This document shows positions 8,752 to 17,760 of a stretch of DNA of 64,000 bases, in pieces (the stretch's first letter is position 1; every line of letters starts with the position of its first letter). The notes under the pieces are model-generated. The model was not told the origin of the DNA and ran no database searches. It saw nothing but the letters and a program-made list of their open reading frames with translations. Origin of the DNA: Clostridium sp. KNHs214 (GTDB lineage Bacteria > Bacillota > Clostridia > Clostridiales > Clostridiaceae); NCBI RefSeq assembly GCF_000744935.1, contig NZ_JQMW01000004.1, positions 110,869 to 174,868 on the forward strand, read 5' to 3'. A program made the translations under genes and the position numbers.

Positions 8752-11321
8752 TACGCACCACCCCTTCCCATTGCTACTCTTTGCCTATAGAACTCTAACT
8801 CATAAGCAAGTTGCTCAATATCTTTGTCTGTATTATTGATGAAGTTTTCTATATGAAGGGTAAGTCCGCCACCTGAACTACCACCTTTCACTTTCTCCAG
8901 TGCTCTTGCCATTAAATCATCTAATCGGTCAATAGGAAGAACTGCCTCAGTTCCTGCTTCACCAACACCTATAATACTCGGTCTATTAAAAATACCACCC
9001 TTTGCATACCAATCAACACTAAGCTTTGGTACACTTGGTGGTGCTAAACTAAATTCCCCTTTAAGTGAAAAATGAGGAAGCTTTATCTTTGGTATCTTAA
9101 TCTCAGGCAATTTTAATCTTGAGAAGAAATTATATATGGAATCTATTGCACCTTTTACAGTGTTTTTTGCAGCAGTAATAGGTGTTTCAATCGCTGATTT
9201 TATACCATTCCACACACTGGTTGTGACACTCTTAATTCCATTCCAAATGCCAGATATAAGATTTTGTACAAATTTCATTTCAAGTGAAACAACATTCTTT
9301 ATAAAATCAAGGGCACTTTTGATAATATTTTTAAGACCATTCCATAAATCACTGGTAAGATTTTTTATTCCTTCCCAGACACCCTGCCAATCTCCTTTTA
9401 TAAGACTGGTAACAATCTTAATCACATCTTTAATTACATTGAGGGTAGTCTTTACAGTATTTGAAATGATTTCGAAGGCTGAAGAAATAACGGCTACAAT
9501 GTCATCACCATATTTACTCCATATATCCATTGCAAAAGTGATAAAAGCCTCAAATAATACTTTCAAAGCATCAATAATTGTTCCTATGATGGCCTTTACT
9601 TCATTCCAAGTTTCATTTACAACATTTCTGAAATCCTCATTGTTTTTGTATAGACCTACAAATATAGCTGTAAGTCCTGCTATAGCTGCAATAGTAATTC
9701 CAATAGGACCTGTTAGTGCTGTAAAAGCAGCACCTAAGGCTCCACTTGCTCCACCTGCCGCTCCAAGGGCAGTTGATATTGACCCAAAGGTAGAAAAAAG
9801 AGTTCCTCCTACGGATACTAACTTTCCTACCACTGTTAATACTGGTCCAATGGCAGCTGCCACAAGGGCAAGTTTTAAAATCATATCCTGCTGCGCTGGT
9901 GAAAGAGCATTAAACTTTTCAATAATACTTGTGATTCCTTGTATTAGTTTTTGAATTGCAGGCATAGCCCCTTCTACAGCATCTAAAAGTCTCTTACCAA
10001 GTGGTTCTAATGCCACTGCCATTTGATTTTTAAGTACTGCAAACTTATCTGCTACAGTTTCCGTATCCTTAGCTGCCTTTTCTATGGTCTCTGGACTTGC
10101 CTTTATGCTTGCAATTAATTCATCAAGATTAAGCCTTCCTTCTCTAATGGCAGCAGCCATATCTGGACCTGCTCTTGCTCCAAACATCTCTAAAGCCATT
10201 GCATTGGCTTCACCAGAAGTACCCGCCTCTTTTATACGAGTAATCATTTCTGCAAGTGCTTTATTGGGTTCACTAATACCTTCCTTAGCCATTTTACCAA
10301 GAGCAATTCTTAAAGAACCAACAACAAGTTCAGTGTTAACCCCTTCTTTTTCAAACTTACCTAGCATTGCAGCTGATGTCTGCCAATCAAAGCCCATCTG
10401 TCTTAAAGGTCCACCAAATTGTGTCATCAATTGCTGAAGCTTGCTGACTCCTATACCTGTGCTTTGGCTAACTTTAAAAGTATAGTCTAGAGCATCGGCA
10501 TATTCTTCTGCTCCAATTCCTGCATCTTGAAACATTCTAGTAGAGGCAGGAATAAGGCTATTGATATCCTCCCCTGTGATTTTAGCTAGTTTTAACATCT
10601 GAGTAGATAGTTCTTGAAGGGATTCTCCCGAAAGTCCTGTTCGAGTATTAAGGTCTGCAACAACCTGACTTGCATCACCGATATTCGTATTGACAGAGGT
10701 ATATACTGCTTTAAAATCATCATTCAAATCTTGTAATGCTTCACCTGTTGCTCCAGTTCCAATACGAATTGTATTATTTGCACTTTCAAAGTCAGTAGCT
10801 AGTTTTAATAGACCTGTTCCTGCTGCCACAATGGGTGCTGTTACAGTCATAGAAAGGTTCTTTCCTACACTAGAAAAGCCATCACCAATGCTCTTCATTT
10901 TGCCACCGATACCTTCAAGACTCTTCCCTAACTTAGTAAATCCGCTGCTTTGAACATCTATCTGATTATTGATATCAGAAAGTTCACCTTCCATCTTGTT
11001 CATTTCAGCAATAGCATAGTTAAGCTTTATCTTGAGGTTCTCGGTGGCTTTTGCATCCTCACCTTTTTTATCAGCACTTTCTTGGTAACTCTTTGTTAGT
11101 GCTGCAACTTTTGCCTTTTGAAGTTCCATCTGCTTATTTAGACTGTCTGCCTTTAATTTCAGTCCTTCGGTAGACTTTCCAAAGTCACCCATTTTGGTGC
11201 TTGCAGCTGCAAATTCACTCTTCACTACCTTAAGACTTCTTTGAATCTTAGCAACTCCATCTTGAAAGCCCTTATCATCCAAACCTACTCTTGCAACAAC
11301 TGTGTTACCACCAGTAGCCAT
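8751..11321 (-). CDS. Tail tape measure protein, TP901 family
   Basis: 856 residues. An N-terminal coiled coil (residues about 30-115; KADSLNKQMELQKAKVAALT) precedes the conserved TP901 core (residues 190-420; TGATGEALQDL, TRMFQDAGIGAEEYADALDY, AMALEMFGARAG). Hydrophobic segments around 490-560 (AAIGPVLTVVGKLVSV, TGPIGITIAAIAGLTAIFVG) and a repeated Trp/Ile helical region follow. It sets tail length (roughly 130 nm by the usual 1.5 angstrom per residue rule) and is ejected during DNA entry. GGAGGTGAAGG precedes ATG 11321. It lies downstream of the frameshifting tail chaperone, as expected. Confidence 0.95.
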   Translation of the reverse strand: MATGGNTVVARVGLDDKGFQDGVAKIQRSLKVVKSEFAAASTKMGDFGKSTEGLKLKADSLNKQMELQKAKVAALTKSYQESADKKGEDAKATENLKIKLNYAIAEMNKMEGELSDINNQIDVQSSGFTKLGKSLEGIGGKMKSIGDGFSSVGKNLSMTVTAPIVAAGTGLLKLATDFESANNTIRIGTGATGEALQDLNDDFKAVYTSVNTNIGDASQVVADLNTRTGLSGESLQELSTQMLKLAKITGEDINSLIPASTRMFQDAGIGAEEYADALDYTFKVSQSTGIGVSKLQQLMTQFGGPLRQMGFDWQTSAAMLGKFEKEGVNTELVVGSLRIALGKMAKEGISEPNKALAEMITRIKEAGTSGEANAMALEMFGARAGPDMAAAIREGRLNLDELIASIKASPETIEKAAKDTETVADKFAVLKNQMAVALEPLGKRLLDAVEGAMPAIQKLIQGITSIIEKFNALSPAQQDMILKLALVAAAIGPVLTVVGKLVSVGGTLFSTFGSISTALGAAGGASGALGAAFTALTGPIGITIAAIAGLTAIFVGLYKNNEDFRNVVNETWNEVKAIIGTIIDALKVLFEAFITFAMDIWSKYGDDIVAVISSAFEIISNTVKTTLNVIKDVIKIVTSLIKGDWQGVWEGIKNLTSDLWNGLKNIIKSALDFIKNVVSLEMKFVQNLISGIWNGIKSVTTSVWNGIKSAIETPITAAKNTVKGAIDSIYNFFSRLKLPEIKIPKIKLPHFSLKGEFSLAPPSVPKLSVDWYAKGGIFNRPSIIGVGEAGTEAVLPIDRLDDLMARALEKVKGGSSGGGLTLHIENFINNTDKDIEQLAYELEFYRQRVAMGRGGA

Positions 11322-11340
11322 TTATTCCTTCACCTCCTTC

Positions 11341-11858
11341 CTAAAACAAAATGTTGTCAATGTTATCAAAACCATCTTGTTCCTCTAATCCATTGACCTT
11401 TTTATATACCTTAAAAAGAGCCTGTAACTTTTTAGGAGTACTGTTCCAGAACTGCTCTTCTGTCATTTTTAGTAGATTGGTTGCCAAATAGAAAAGCCAC
11501 TCCCAGTCCCATGAATTAGAACCAGTGTGGCTATCTATTCCCCCATATTTTCTTCAGCCTCGGGCATTGCTGTACTCAATGCTTCATTTATGGCTATCCC
11601 TAATCTTTCAAGATCATTAATCCCAAGTTTCTCACCTACATCTTTTAATGTAGCTGTTTCATCTACTACCTTTACTGCTGCGAATATCAAAGCCCTAATA
11701 GCTTTTACTTTCATATTCTGCAAATCATCAAAGGCTTTATTCAAATCTCCATAAACCTCTTCCAGTTCACAGAAAGTGTTCATGTTGAATTTCAGTTCAT
11801 ATTCCTTATCACCTAATATGAATTTAATCCCTTTGTTTTTAAGTTCTGATGCTTTCAA
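11341..11858 (-). CDS. Tail assembly chaperone frameshift product (gpGT-like)
   Basis: The gpG-like frame (11535-11858) ends in codons GGG GAA TAG. The -1 frame is open across this stop from a TGA about 20 nt upstream through to TAG at 11341-11343. It adds about 60 residues (SNSWDWEWLFYLATNLLKMT, then EEQFWNSTPKKLQALFK). The shift must occur between about 11552 and 11535, and GGGGGAA (11538-11544) is the likeliest slip site. Siphophages make G and GT at a fixed ratio to load the tape measure protein. Existence of the extension is read directly. The slip mechanism is inferred. Confidence 0.8.
11535..11858 (-). CDS. Tail assembly chaperone (gpG-like)
   Basis: 107-residue acidic protein (KASELKNKGIKFILGDKEYE; MNTFCELEEVYGDLNKAFDDL) of the phage tail assembly chaperone family that lies between major tail protein and tape measure. 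It starts at TTG 11858 after AGGAAGTGAT; no ATG is available at the right spacing. It coats the tape measure before tube polymerisation and is absent from virions. A proportion of ribosomes shift frame near the stop to make the longer product. Confidence 0.88.
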   Translation of the reverse strand: MKASELKNKGIKFILGDKEYELKFNMNTFCELEEVYGDLNKAFDDLQNMKVKAIRALIFAAVKVVDETATLKDVGEKLGINDLERLGIAINEALSTAMPEAEENMGE

Positions 11859-11875
11859 TCAATATCACTTCCTTT

Positions 11876-12448
11876 CTATACTATAGGTTGTGGCTCATCT
11901 GGTACAGCTGTAAACCATCCATCAATAATTGTTTGGTCTACCCCAGTTGCATCTTCATCTCCAATAAAACGATAATTACCATCAAAGTCCCTAGCAAAGA
12001 AAGTACCCTTTAGTTTTGCACTCTTTGGCTGTGGCTTTTCTCCTTCTGTGTCATACTCATCTGATGCAAGTTCGAATTTACCTTTGAGTAGCCACACATA
12101 TCGATACTTCCCATTATTTTTCTTTGATTTAAATCCAAGAGCAATGGTAGGTGGCATATCATCTTTACTTTCAATCAGTACACCTTTGACAACCTTTGAC
12201 CCCTGAAGCTTTGCTCTACTTTCTAGAGACAGCTGATTGATTTCTATTTCAACATCTACTCCTTCAAAAGCTGTAATTACATCCTCCACCGTATCGTCAG
12301 AATAAATATTTTCTGAATTTGACTTAGGTGTTAGCTTAGCACTGATTGCTCTTTCAAGCTTAGAGGGTACATCATAAGTTGTCCCCGTGTTATCATCCTT
12401 TGTCAAAAGAGCAATATGAATATCTCTTAAACCTATTTGTCTTGCCAT
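11876..12448 (-). CDS. Major tail protein (tail tube)
   Basis: 190 residues of the phi13-type major tail protein family (ARQIGLRDIHIALLTKDDN; LERAISAKLTPKSNSENIYS; ALGFKSKKNNGKYRYVWLLK; KGTFFARDFDGNYRF). It polymerises into the non-contractile tube. AAGGAGGTCAAATAG precedes ATG 12448. No contractile sheath gene exists nearby, so the virion should be a siphovirus. Confidence 0.93.
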   Translation of the reverse strand: MARQIGLRDIHIALLTKDDNTGTTYDVPSKLERAISAKLTPKSNSENIYSDDTVEDVITAFEGVDVEIEINQLSLESRAKLQGSKVVKGVLIESKDDMPPTIALGFKSKKNNGKYRYVWLLKGKFELASDEYDTEGEKPQPKSAKLKGTFFARDFDGNYRFIGDEDATGVDQTIIDGWFTAVPDEPQPIV

Positions 12449-12784
12449 CTATTTGACCTCCTTCTCTTCTAAATAAAAAAACCTCATACCCTTATGGTAG
12501 AGGTCCGTGTCTTTCTCATATAAGTCTGCTTCATCAAGCCGTTTAAATCCTACAGTTTGAAGTAAGTCTTTAATCGACTTTACTAAAACTGTGTAATCAT
12601 CCTTTGACCATACATCCACTTGAATATAATGACCTGTGAATACCTCTTCATCCTCTTCAAAGGCTTCTCCACTTTCAATATACTCATGAAAAGTGATGTA
12701 AGTTTTAGCCTTACCAGTGTATTTTTGAAAACAAACTGGAACCGATAGTGGCTTTAAAGTATTGATAATCAATTTATTAATCAA
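12449..12784 (-). CDS. Tail terminator / tail completion-like protein
   Basis: 111 residues (ITFHEYIESGEAFEEDEEVF, GHYIQVDVWSKDDYTVLVKS), matching in size and position the tail terminator proteins that cap the tube and connect it to the head. The family is inferred mainly from gene order between HK97-gp10-like and major tail protein. The start at TTG 12784 overlaps the upstream stop by 8 nt and is preceded by AGAGGAAA at short spacing, so it is not certain. Confidence 0.75.
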   Translation of the reverse strand: MINKLIINTLKPLSVPVCFQKYTGKAKTYITFHEYIESGEAFEEDEEVFTGHYIQVDVWSKDDYTVLVKSIKDLLQTVGFKRLDEADLYEKDTDLYHKGMRFFYLEEKEVK

Positions 12785-13175
12785 TTTCCTCTAGCCCCCT
12801 CTCAAGTTCCTCTTTGATTATTGCAGTGATTTCTCTCCTATTTTCTAGCACAGATTTTTCTGCCCAGTGCTGTGCAGGGATTTTCGATGTTCCCCACTCA
12901 GTAAATTTACTGTAGTAGAATTCAGAGTTATCTCCTTTATTGGGGCCTACCTTTATAAAATCAACCCCATCTTCCTTTTCAATATCGGACATCTTAATAT
13001 GGTCAGCCATGTGTTTTTTTGCTAATTTTGACCTAGGTGCTTTTTTCTCCATCGAGGATTTTACTCGTTCCCCTGCTCTAGTGAGTGCATTCTTTTTAAT
13101 ATGCTCTCCCTTATCACCTAGCTTATTTATCTTATCGATTAAGGCATCCATACCCTCAAGTTCAAGTTTAGCCAT
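12777..13175 (-). CDS. HK97 gp10-like head-tail/neck protein
   Basis: 132 residues. The pattern LEGMDALIDKINKL, ALTRAGERVKSSMEKKAPRS and FYYSKFTEWGTSKIPAQHWA is diagnostic of the HK97-gp10_like family, small proteins in head-tail joining or tail completion. GGAGGTGGACACTG precedes ATG 13175. It overlaps the head closure gene upstream by 8 nt. Confidence 0.88.
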   Translation of the reverse strand: MAKLELEGMDALIDKINKLGDKGEHIKKNALTRAGERVKSSMEKKAPRSKLAKKHMADHIKMSDIEKEDGVDFIKVGPNKGDNSEFYYSKFTEWGTSKIPAQHWAEKSVLENRREITAIIKEELERGLEEID

Positions 13176-13494
13176 CAGTGTCCACCTCCAAAGCCTTTAT
13201 CTCAATGTATCTATTTTCATACTTGATGTTGTCAATGAAGGTGATATTGTAAGTTTTTCCTTGAAATAATATCCTCATGGTTTCATCTAATCCTTTAATT
13301 GCTCTAATAATGAACTTGACTGTCTTTTCTTTCCGAATAGCTGCTGCTTCAAAATACTCTTTACCATGAAGATTTGTAACCTTTGCCCAGACCGTTTTAA
13401 AGTCCTCATAACCCTTGGTCTCAAATCCATTGTCATTAACTACACTTGATAAAGTTTGAAAGGTTATTCTATGCTTAAATTCTCCAATCCCCAT
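13168..13494 (-). CDS. Phage head closure protein (head-tail adaptor)
   Basis: 108 residues of the SPP1 gp16/Phage_H_T_join type (IGEFKHRITFQTLSSVVNDN; VWAKVTNLHGKEYFEAAAI; TMRILFQGKTYNITFIDNIK). It forms the ring that seals the connector after packaging. The order connector, closure, gp10-like, terminator is standard for HK97-fold phages. Confidence 0.88.
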   Translation of the reverse strand: MGIGEFKHRITFQTLSSVVNDNGFETKGYEDFKTVWAKVTNLHGKEYFEAAAIRKEKTVKFIIRAIKGLDETMRILFQGKTYNITFIDNIKYENRYIEIKALEVDTDG

Positions 13495-13498
13495 TACA

Positions 13499-13774
13499 TC
13501 ACCAGCTTTCCTTTCTATATGAGAACAGTAGTCTTTTCATCACATCATAGACTTCCTTTATATTTGTTTTCTCCCGTTCTTCATACATATTGGCTACTAC
13601 ATAATAAACTGCTTGTTTCACTGTCTCTGGCAGTTCTGTGAAGTTAGTTAATGGAGACCTTAGAATCCCTTCACACATTTCTTCTGCTGTAGTAATAAAA
13701 CTGGTGATGAGTGTATTTTCCTCATCACCATCTATTCTTAAATATAATTTCACTTCATCTAATGAAACAACCAT
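13499..13774 (-). CDS. Head-tail connector protein (gp6-like)
   Basis: 91 residues (MVVSLDEVKLYLRIDGDEEN; AEEMCEGIL; VKQAVYYVVANMYEERE), matching the Phage_connect_1/gp6-like helical adaptors that dock on the portal. It lies directly after the capsid and head-fibre genes. Confidence 0.88.
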   Translation of the reverse strand: MVVSLDEVKLYLRIDGDEENTLITSFITTAEEMCEGILRSPLTNFTELPETVKQAVYYVVANMYEEREKTNIKEVYDVMKRLLFSYRKESW

Positions 13775-13800
13775 ACACTCACCCCCAAGTTCTTATTCAT

Positions 13801-14022
13801 TTAATCAACCACCATAAGTCCTGCATTTTTTAGTTTTGTAAGCAAAGCATTAAAATCTGCCTTTAGTTCCTCTATCGTTGCAGCTGTACTATCTGCTTGA
13901 TTAACAGCTCGTTCTAAATGGACTCCGTCAATTAGTATTTGACCTTTAGTAGTGACTTCCAAGGTTCCATTTACAACCCATTTATCTCCACCTTGTTCAG
14001 CATAGTTTTTTACATTACTCAT
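13801..14022 (-). CDS. Small head fibre-base-like protein
   Basis: 73 residues (SNVKNYAEQGGDKWVVNGTL). This N-terminal pattern is the one I associate with the Phage_fiber_2 head fibre family, whose best known member decorates phi29-like capsids. The C-terminal half is a short amphipathic helix (ATIEELKADFNALLTKL) that may trimerise. It sits between the major capsid and the connector. Likely a small capsid decoration protein. Assignment is from memory of the motif, not a search. Confidence 0.7.
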   Translation of the reverse strand: MSNVKNYAEQGGDKWVVNGTLEVTTKGQILIDGVHLERAVNQADSTAATIEELKADFNALLTKLKNAGLMVVD

Positions 14023-14032
14023 ACTTCATCAC

Positions 14033-15226
14033 CTACGCTTTCTGCTGCAATACTTTTATAGCTTCTGGAAGTATTAATTTACCATCTACTCTTTGAGTAG
14101 CCATAAATCCAACTTGTCCTGTTGCTGCAAATAATTCATTTAATCTCTTGAATGATCTTCCTTGACGATCAGCCACCCAATAGTATCCAAAATCACCAAA
14201 GGCAACAGTTTTAGCACCCGCTCCTAATGTAGGAACATAGGCTGAAGTTTTAACTGGTCTATTTAAAATAGTATCTGGAGTTCCAGCTGTCAATGATGGT
14301 TGCCAAATGTACTGACCGTTACCATCTTTCAATTTCCTAATTGCTTTCACTGTGGCATCATTCATTACAAAGACAGCATTTTTTCTGTATGGAGATTTTA
14401 AACTGTAGAACAAGTCCATAATCTCATCTAATGTTATAGCTGATGCTCCTGCAGCTGTAACCCCGACTAGTGCTCCACCAGTAGCATTAAAAATACCGGT
14501 TGGTTTTCCAGTTCCATCACCAACAAAGAAAGCCTCTTCTTCCTTGGCTCCAATACGTCTTGCAAATTCCTTTGCAATGTAAGATTCAAGGTTAAAGATA
14601 CTATCGTTTAATAGTTCTTCACTGACTTTAATCATGGTAGCAAGTTTATATGCACCTATTGATACTTGACCAAAAGCATCATCACTTTCAGGAATTATTC
14701 CTTCTTCATCCACCCAAGATGCAGTACCTTTTGTTGCTACTACTGGAATTTTCTTATCCCCACTAGATGTAGTAATAACCTTTGCTAACTGTCTAAAGAT
14801 ATTTTCTTCTTCAAGAGCTTGTATTAATGTTCTTTCAAATTCATCGGGTACTAAATACCCACCTTCAGAATCTGTTCCTATTTGTAGTGCATTTTGAATA
14901 TCATAGCTGTTTTTATTACGCATTGCATTCCAAAAGGCTTGTTTATATTCATCAGTTGCCCTTCCAGTTTTAGTTTCTCCTGTGGCAGTTGGTTTTGTAG
15001 TAATTGGTGTGTTAATTGGCTTTGAAAGTTCAAGGTCTAGTGCTTGCTGTCTTTCAAGGCGATCAATTTCTTTACCTAAGTTTACTACTTCTGTTTCCAT
15101 CTTTTCATATGTGGCGGTGTCTTCTGCTGAGATAAGTCCATCGTTACCACGTCTAGAGTCTAGAAATGCCTTAGCTGCTTCCCAAGCCTTTGCTCTTTTT
15201 TCTCTTAATTCTAAAATTTTATTCAT
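14033..15226 (-). CDS. HK97-family major capsid protein
   Basis: 397 residues. An N-terminal scaffold-like delta domain, helical and charged (about residues 1-105; LELREKRAKAWEAAKAFLDS), precedes the HK97-fold shell domain (GTDSEGGYLVPDEFERTLIQ; ATMIKVSEELLNDSIFNLES; EEEAFFVGDGTGKPTGIFNA; GQVGFMATQRVDGKL). The delta domain is presumably removed by the protease encoded upstream. GGAGGAATACAAC precedes ATG 15226. Confidence 0.97.
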   Translation of the reverse strand: MNKILELREKRAKAWEAAKAFLDSRRGNDGLISAEDTATYEKMETEVVNLGKEIDRLERQQALDLELSKPINTPITTKPTATGETKTGRATDEYKQAFWNAMRNKNSYDIQNALQIGTDSEGGYLVPDEFERTLIQALEEENIFRQLAKVITTSSGDKKIPVVATKGTASWVDEEGIIPESDDAFGQVSIGAYKLATMIKVSEELLNDSIFNLESYIAKEFARRIGAKEEEAFFVGDGTGKPTGIFNATGGALVGVTAAGASAITLDEIMDLFYSLKSPYRKNAVFVMNDATVKAIRKLKDGNGQYIWQPSLTAGTPDTILNRPVKTSAYVPTLGAGAKTVAFGDFGYYWVADRQGRSFKRLNELFAATGQVGFMATQRVDGKLILPEAIKVLQQKA

Positions 15227-15238
15227 GTTGTATTCCTC

Positions 15239-15934
15239 CTATATTTTTAGTAGATTTAATCTCTTCTCGAGATTTTCAATTGGTGTTTCAGTTGGTTCGT
15301 TATCCTTTTTGTGTGGCAGCTTACTTAAGATTGAATTTGTAACTGCCATCCTACTAAAAATGACACCTTCATTTGTAGGTGTCATCTCCTCTTTACTTTC
15401 AAACATGATGGCATCTGCAAAGCCAAGTTCAACAGCCTTTTTAGCATTAAACCAACTTTCAGCATCCATTAAGTGAGATAGTTTTGTCCTTGAAAGACCA
15501 GTTCTTAATTCATAAGCATTAATAATTGCCTCTTTTACTTCACTAAGCATAGAGATTGCTTTTTCCATCTCTACTGTATCTCCAATGGCTACTGTCATAG
15601 GATTGTGAATCATAAAAAGTCCTGTAGGAGATATCAAAACCTCTGCTCCTGCCATTGCAATTACAGATGCTGCACTTGCTGCAATGCCATCAATTTTCAC
15701 TGTTACTTTGCCTTTGTAGTCCATGAGCATATTGTAGATTTGACTTGCTGCGAATACGTCACCACCTGGTGAATTAATCCAAATTGTAATATCACCATCT
15801 CCATTAAACAGTTCTGATTTAAACTGCTTAGGTGTTACTTCATCACCAAGCCAAGTTTCCTCTGCAATTGCTCCATCAAGATAAAGGATTCTTCCATCTT
15901 CGTTCTTGACCCAGTTCCAAAACTTCTTATTCAT
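15239..15934 (-). CDS. ClpP-like prohead protease
   Basis: About 231 residues of the ClpP/S14-type head maturation proteases. The Ser in DGIAASAASVIAMAG, the His in FMIHNPM and the Asp in LMDAESWFNA form the expected triad, and the oligomer Gly-rich segment INSPGGDVFAA is present. It cuts the capsid delta domain during maturation. ATG 15934, which overlaps the portal stop by 8 nt, is preferred over the in-frame TTG at 15946 because TAGGAG directly touches the latter. Confidence 0.94.
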   Translation of the reverse strand: MNKKFWNWVKNEDGRILYLDGAIAEETWLGDEVTPKQFKSELFNGDGDITIWINSPGGDVFAASQIYNMLMDYKGKVTVKIDGIAASAASVIAMAGAEVLISPTGLFMIHNPMTVAIGDTVEMEKAISMLSEVKEAIINAYELRTGLSRTKLSHLMDAESWFNAKKAVELGFADAIMFESKEEMTPTNEGVIFSRMAVTNSILSKLPHKKDNEPTETPIENLEKRLNLLKI

Positions 15935-17198
15935 TGTTTTTATCAACTCCTACTATATTGGTTTTGTCAGCGAATGCCCCTGCATCTTGTAGCTTTGTCA
16001 TATTGCCATTAATAAGATATAGGTCTCCACCAAGTTCTGCTGGTATTCGATTTAGGTTTTCAAGTTCCCTCACATCATTTGCTGAGAGCCAACCATTTTG
16101 TCTGCCAACAGCGTACCCATTCATTCTTGATGCATAGTCACCTCTGAGTAGTCCATCCACATTAAATTTGATAAAATACTCTTTCTTTTCAGTTGGTGAG
16201 AGAAGCGCTTTTTGTATTGCCTGTTCCCACCTAATTACCCAAGGATCAAGTGTGTATTTCACAAACTCCAATGACTGCTGCTCAATATTTGAAAAGCTCG
16301 ACTTCTCTAAATCACCAATCATATGAGGAGGGATTCTAAAAATACGAGCAATTTCATTGATTTGGAACTTCCTAGTTTCTAAAAACTGTGCCTGTTCTGG
16401 TGGAATACCTATACTATTAAATTTCATGCCTTCTTCTAAAACAGCAATTCGATGAGCATTACCACTTCCTTGATACACTGCATTCCAACTATCCCTTACT
16501 CTTTTGGGATCTTTAACTATTCCAGGGTGTTCTAAAACTCCTCCTGGGTTTGCTCCATTGGAGAAAAAGGTTGCTCCATATTCTTCTGTTGCTATTGCCA
16601 TGCCGATAGCATTTTTAGCCATAGCAATTGGAGAATAACCGATAAGTCCATCAAAACCTAAGCCTGGAATGTGAAGTACTTCCTCTTTTCTTAAGTAAAC
16701 TTGACTATAGCCTTGCATGTTGGGATTTTCTCCAGCATCTTTAGTGTAGATATAATAGATTTCACCACTACTTGTTCTATCTACACTCATCTTGTTTGGT
16801 AGTAAAGGATAAAGCCCTATTACCTGTCCCCTACCATCACGAATAATCTGTGCATAGGCATTTCCCCATAATAAAAGATGACTCATCAGTGTTTCTCTGA
16901 ACACAAATGAAGTCATCTCAGGGTTTGGCTCATCATGGAGCAGATAATATAAAGAATGATTGATTACTTTTTCTTTTCCATCTTTGGTGTATCTATAGGT
17001 ATGGAGTGGTAAGCTAGCTACTGCTTCAGCTAATATTCTCACACAAGCATATACTGCTGTTGTTTGCATAGCTGTTCTTTCATTAACTACTTTTCCACTA
17101 GTAGTTCCACCAAAGAAAAAACTATATGAATTTCCAAACAAACTGTTCTGTGGCTTATCTCTTGACCTAAATAAGCTTCTAAATATCCCCATAGACAT
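15927..17198 (-). CDS. Portal protein (HK97/SPP1-like)
   Basis: About 423 residues of the phage portal family (MGIFRSLFRSRDKPQNSLFG; ERTAMQTTAVYACVRILAEA; LHDEPNPEMTSFVFRETLMS; LLLWGNAYAQIIRDGRGQV; LEKSSFSNIEQQSLEFVKYT). It forms the dodecameric DNA channel at the capsid vertex. AAGGAG is followed by ATG at 17198 and again at 17192, and either may be used. The longer GTG frame (17231) lies upstream of the ribosome binding site. A terminator hairpin lies just upstream of the gene. Confidence 0.95.
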   Translation of the reverse strand: MSMGIFRSLFRSRDKPQNSLFGNSYSFFFGGTTSGKVVNERTAMQTTAVYACVRILAEAVASLPLHTYRYTKDGKEKVINHSLYYLLHDEPNPEMTSFVFRETLMSHLLLWGNAYAQIIRDGRGQVIGLYPLLPNKMSVDRTSSGEIYYIYTKDAGENPNMQGYSQVYLRKEEVLHIPGLGFDGLIGYSPIAMAKNAIGMAIATEEYGATFFSNGANPGGVLEHPGIVKDPKRVRDSWNAVYQGSGNAHRIAVLEEGMKFNSIGIPPEQAQFLETRKFQINEIARIFRIPPHMIGDLEKSSFSNIEQQSLEFVKYTLDPWVIRWEQAIQKALLSPTEKKEYFIKFNVDGLLRGDYASRMNGYAVGRQNGWLSANDVRELENLNRIPAELGGDLYLINGNMTKLQDAGAFADKTNIVGVDKNNE

Positions 17199-17214
17199 CA
17201 CTCTCCTTAAAAAT

Positions 17215-17245
17215 GGGTATAAGAAAAGCACCTCCCATGAGATGC
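17215..17245 (-). terminator. Terminator between cargo genes and portal
   Basis: Minus strand stem GCATCTC/GAGGTGC (17228-17245) with one G-T pair, then TTTTCTTATA. It shares the tail CTTTTCTTAT with terminators at 20708 and 26480. It would limit read-through between packaging/cargo and morphogenesis genes unless an antiterminator acts. Confidence 0.65.
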
Positions 17246-17267
17246 CTAGTGATTAATTTCACTTTTT

Positions 17268-17627
17268 CTATTCAGGAACACTGAATTTTCCAACTTCAAT
17301 TCTCTCTAATAAATTTTTTGCCTCATTAATGGCATCTGGAAAATCCTTTCTCTATCTAGAAGAATTAATAACTACTTCTAATGCTTCTATTACTCTATCT
17401 CCTTCTATTATTCTTAATAATGAATTGACCCTTGTTCTAGTTCCAGATTCATCTTTATCAAAACCTTGACCATTATTATAAATCTCTTCAATAAATTTAG
17501 TTTTTAACACATCATCTCTAAGGTCATCAATTCTCAATAAGAATGCTTCCATATACAGACCAACAAACCATAGACCAGCTGATCTATATGCTTTAATAAA
17601 TTGATCATTTGTAATTTGTCTTTTCAA
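17268..17627 (-). CDS. Cargo gene, unknown protein; amber codon at 17352-17354
   Basis: From TTG 17627 (after GAGGTGATTACT) the frame codes 91 residues, then TAG at 17352. The same frame stays open for 27 more codons to TAG at 17268, and the extra stretch looks protein-like (DAINEAKNLLERIEVG). The full frame is 118 sense codons with the amber codon inside. The protein is helical (SAGLWFVGLYMEAFLLRIDD; VNSLLRIIEGDRVIEALEVV). I recognise no family. It follows the DUF6710-like gene, and both sit between TerL and portal where accessory genes are inserted. It may be a nonsense-truncated gene, a shorter functional form, or read through. Confidence 0.6.
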
Positions 17628-17760
17628 AGTAATCACCTCATCTTGAGTATATCACTAAATCTTGTAACCGTGTTTAGCAATTTTAAAATCAAATCATTGC
17701 TGCATAATCATAATATAGGTATACAAAATTTGATTCATTAAGATGTTTTCTAGGTATCTT

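Noticed and set aside
9136-9954. 272-codon plus-strand ORF opposite the tape measure gene
   Set aside because: It is the antisense shadow of a long helical coding region, with low-complexity Phe/Ile/Ser composition and no convincing start signal.
14982-15476. 164-codon plus-strand ORF opposite capsid and protease genes
   Set aside because: It is antisense to two strongly supported genes and crosses their boundary, with no ribosome binding site.
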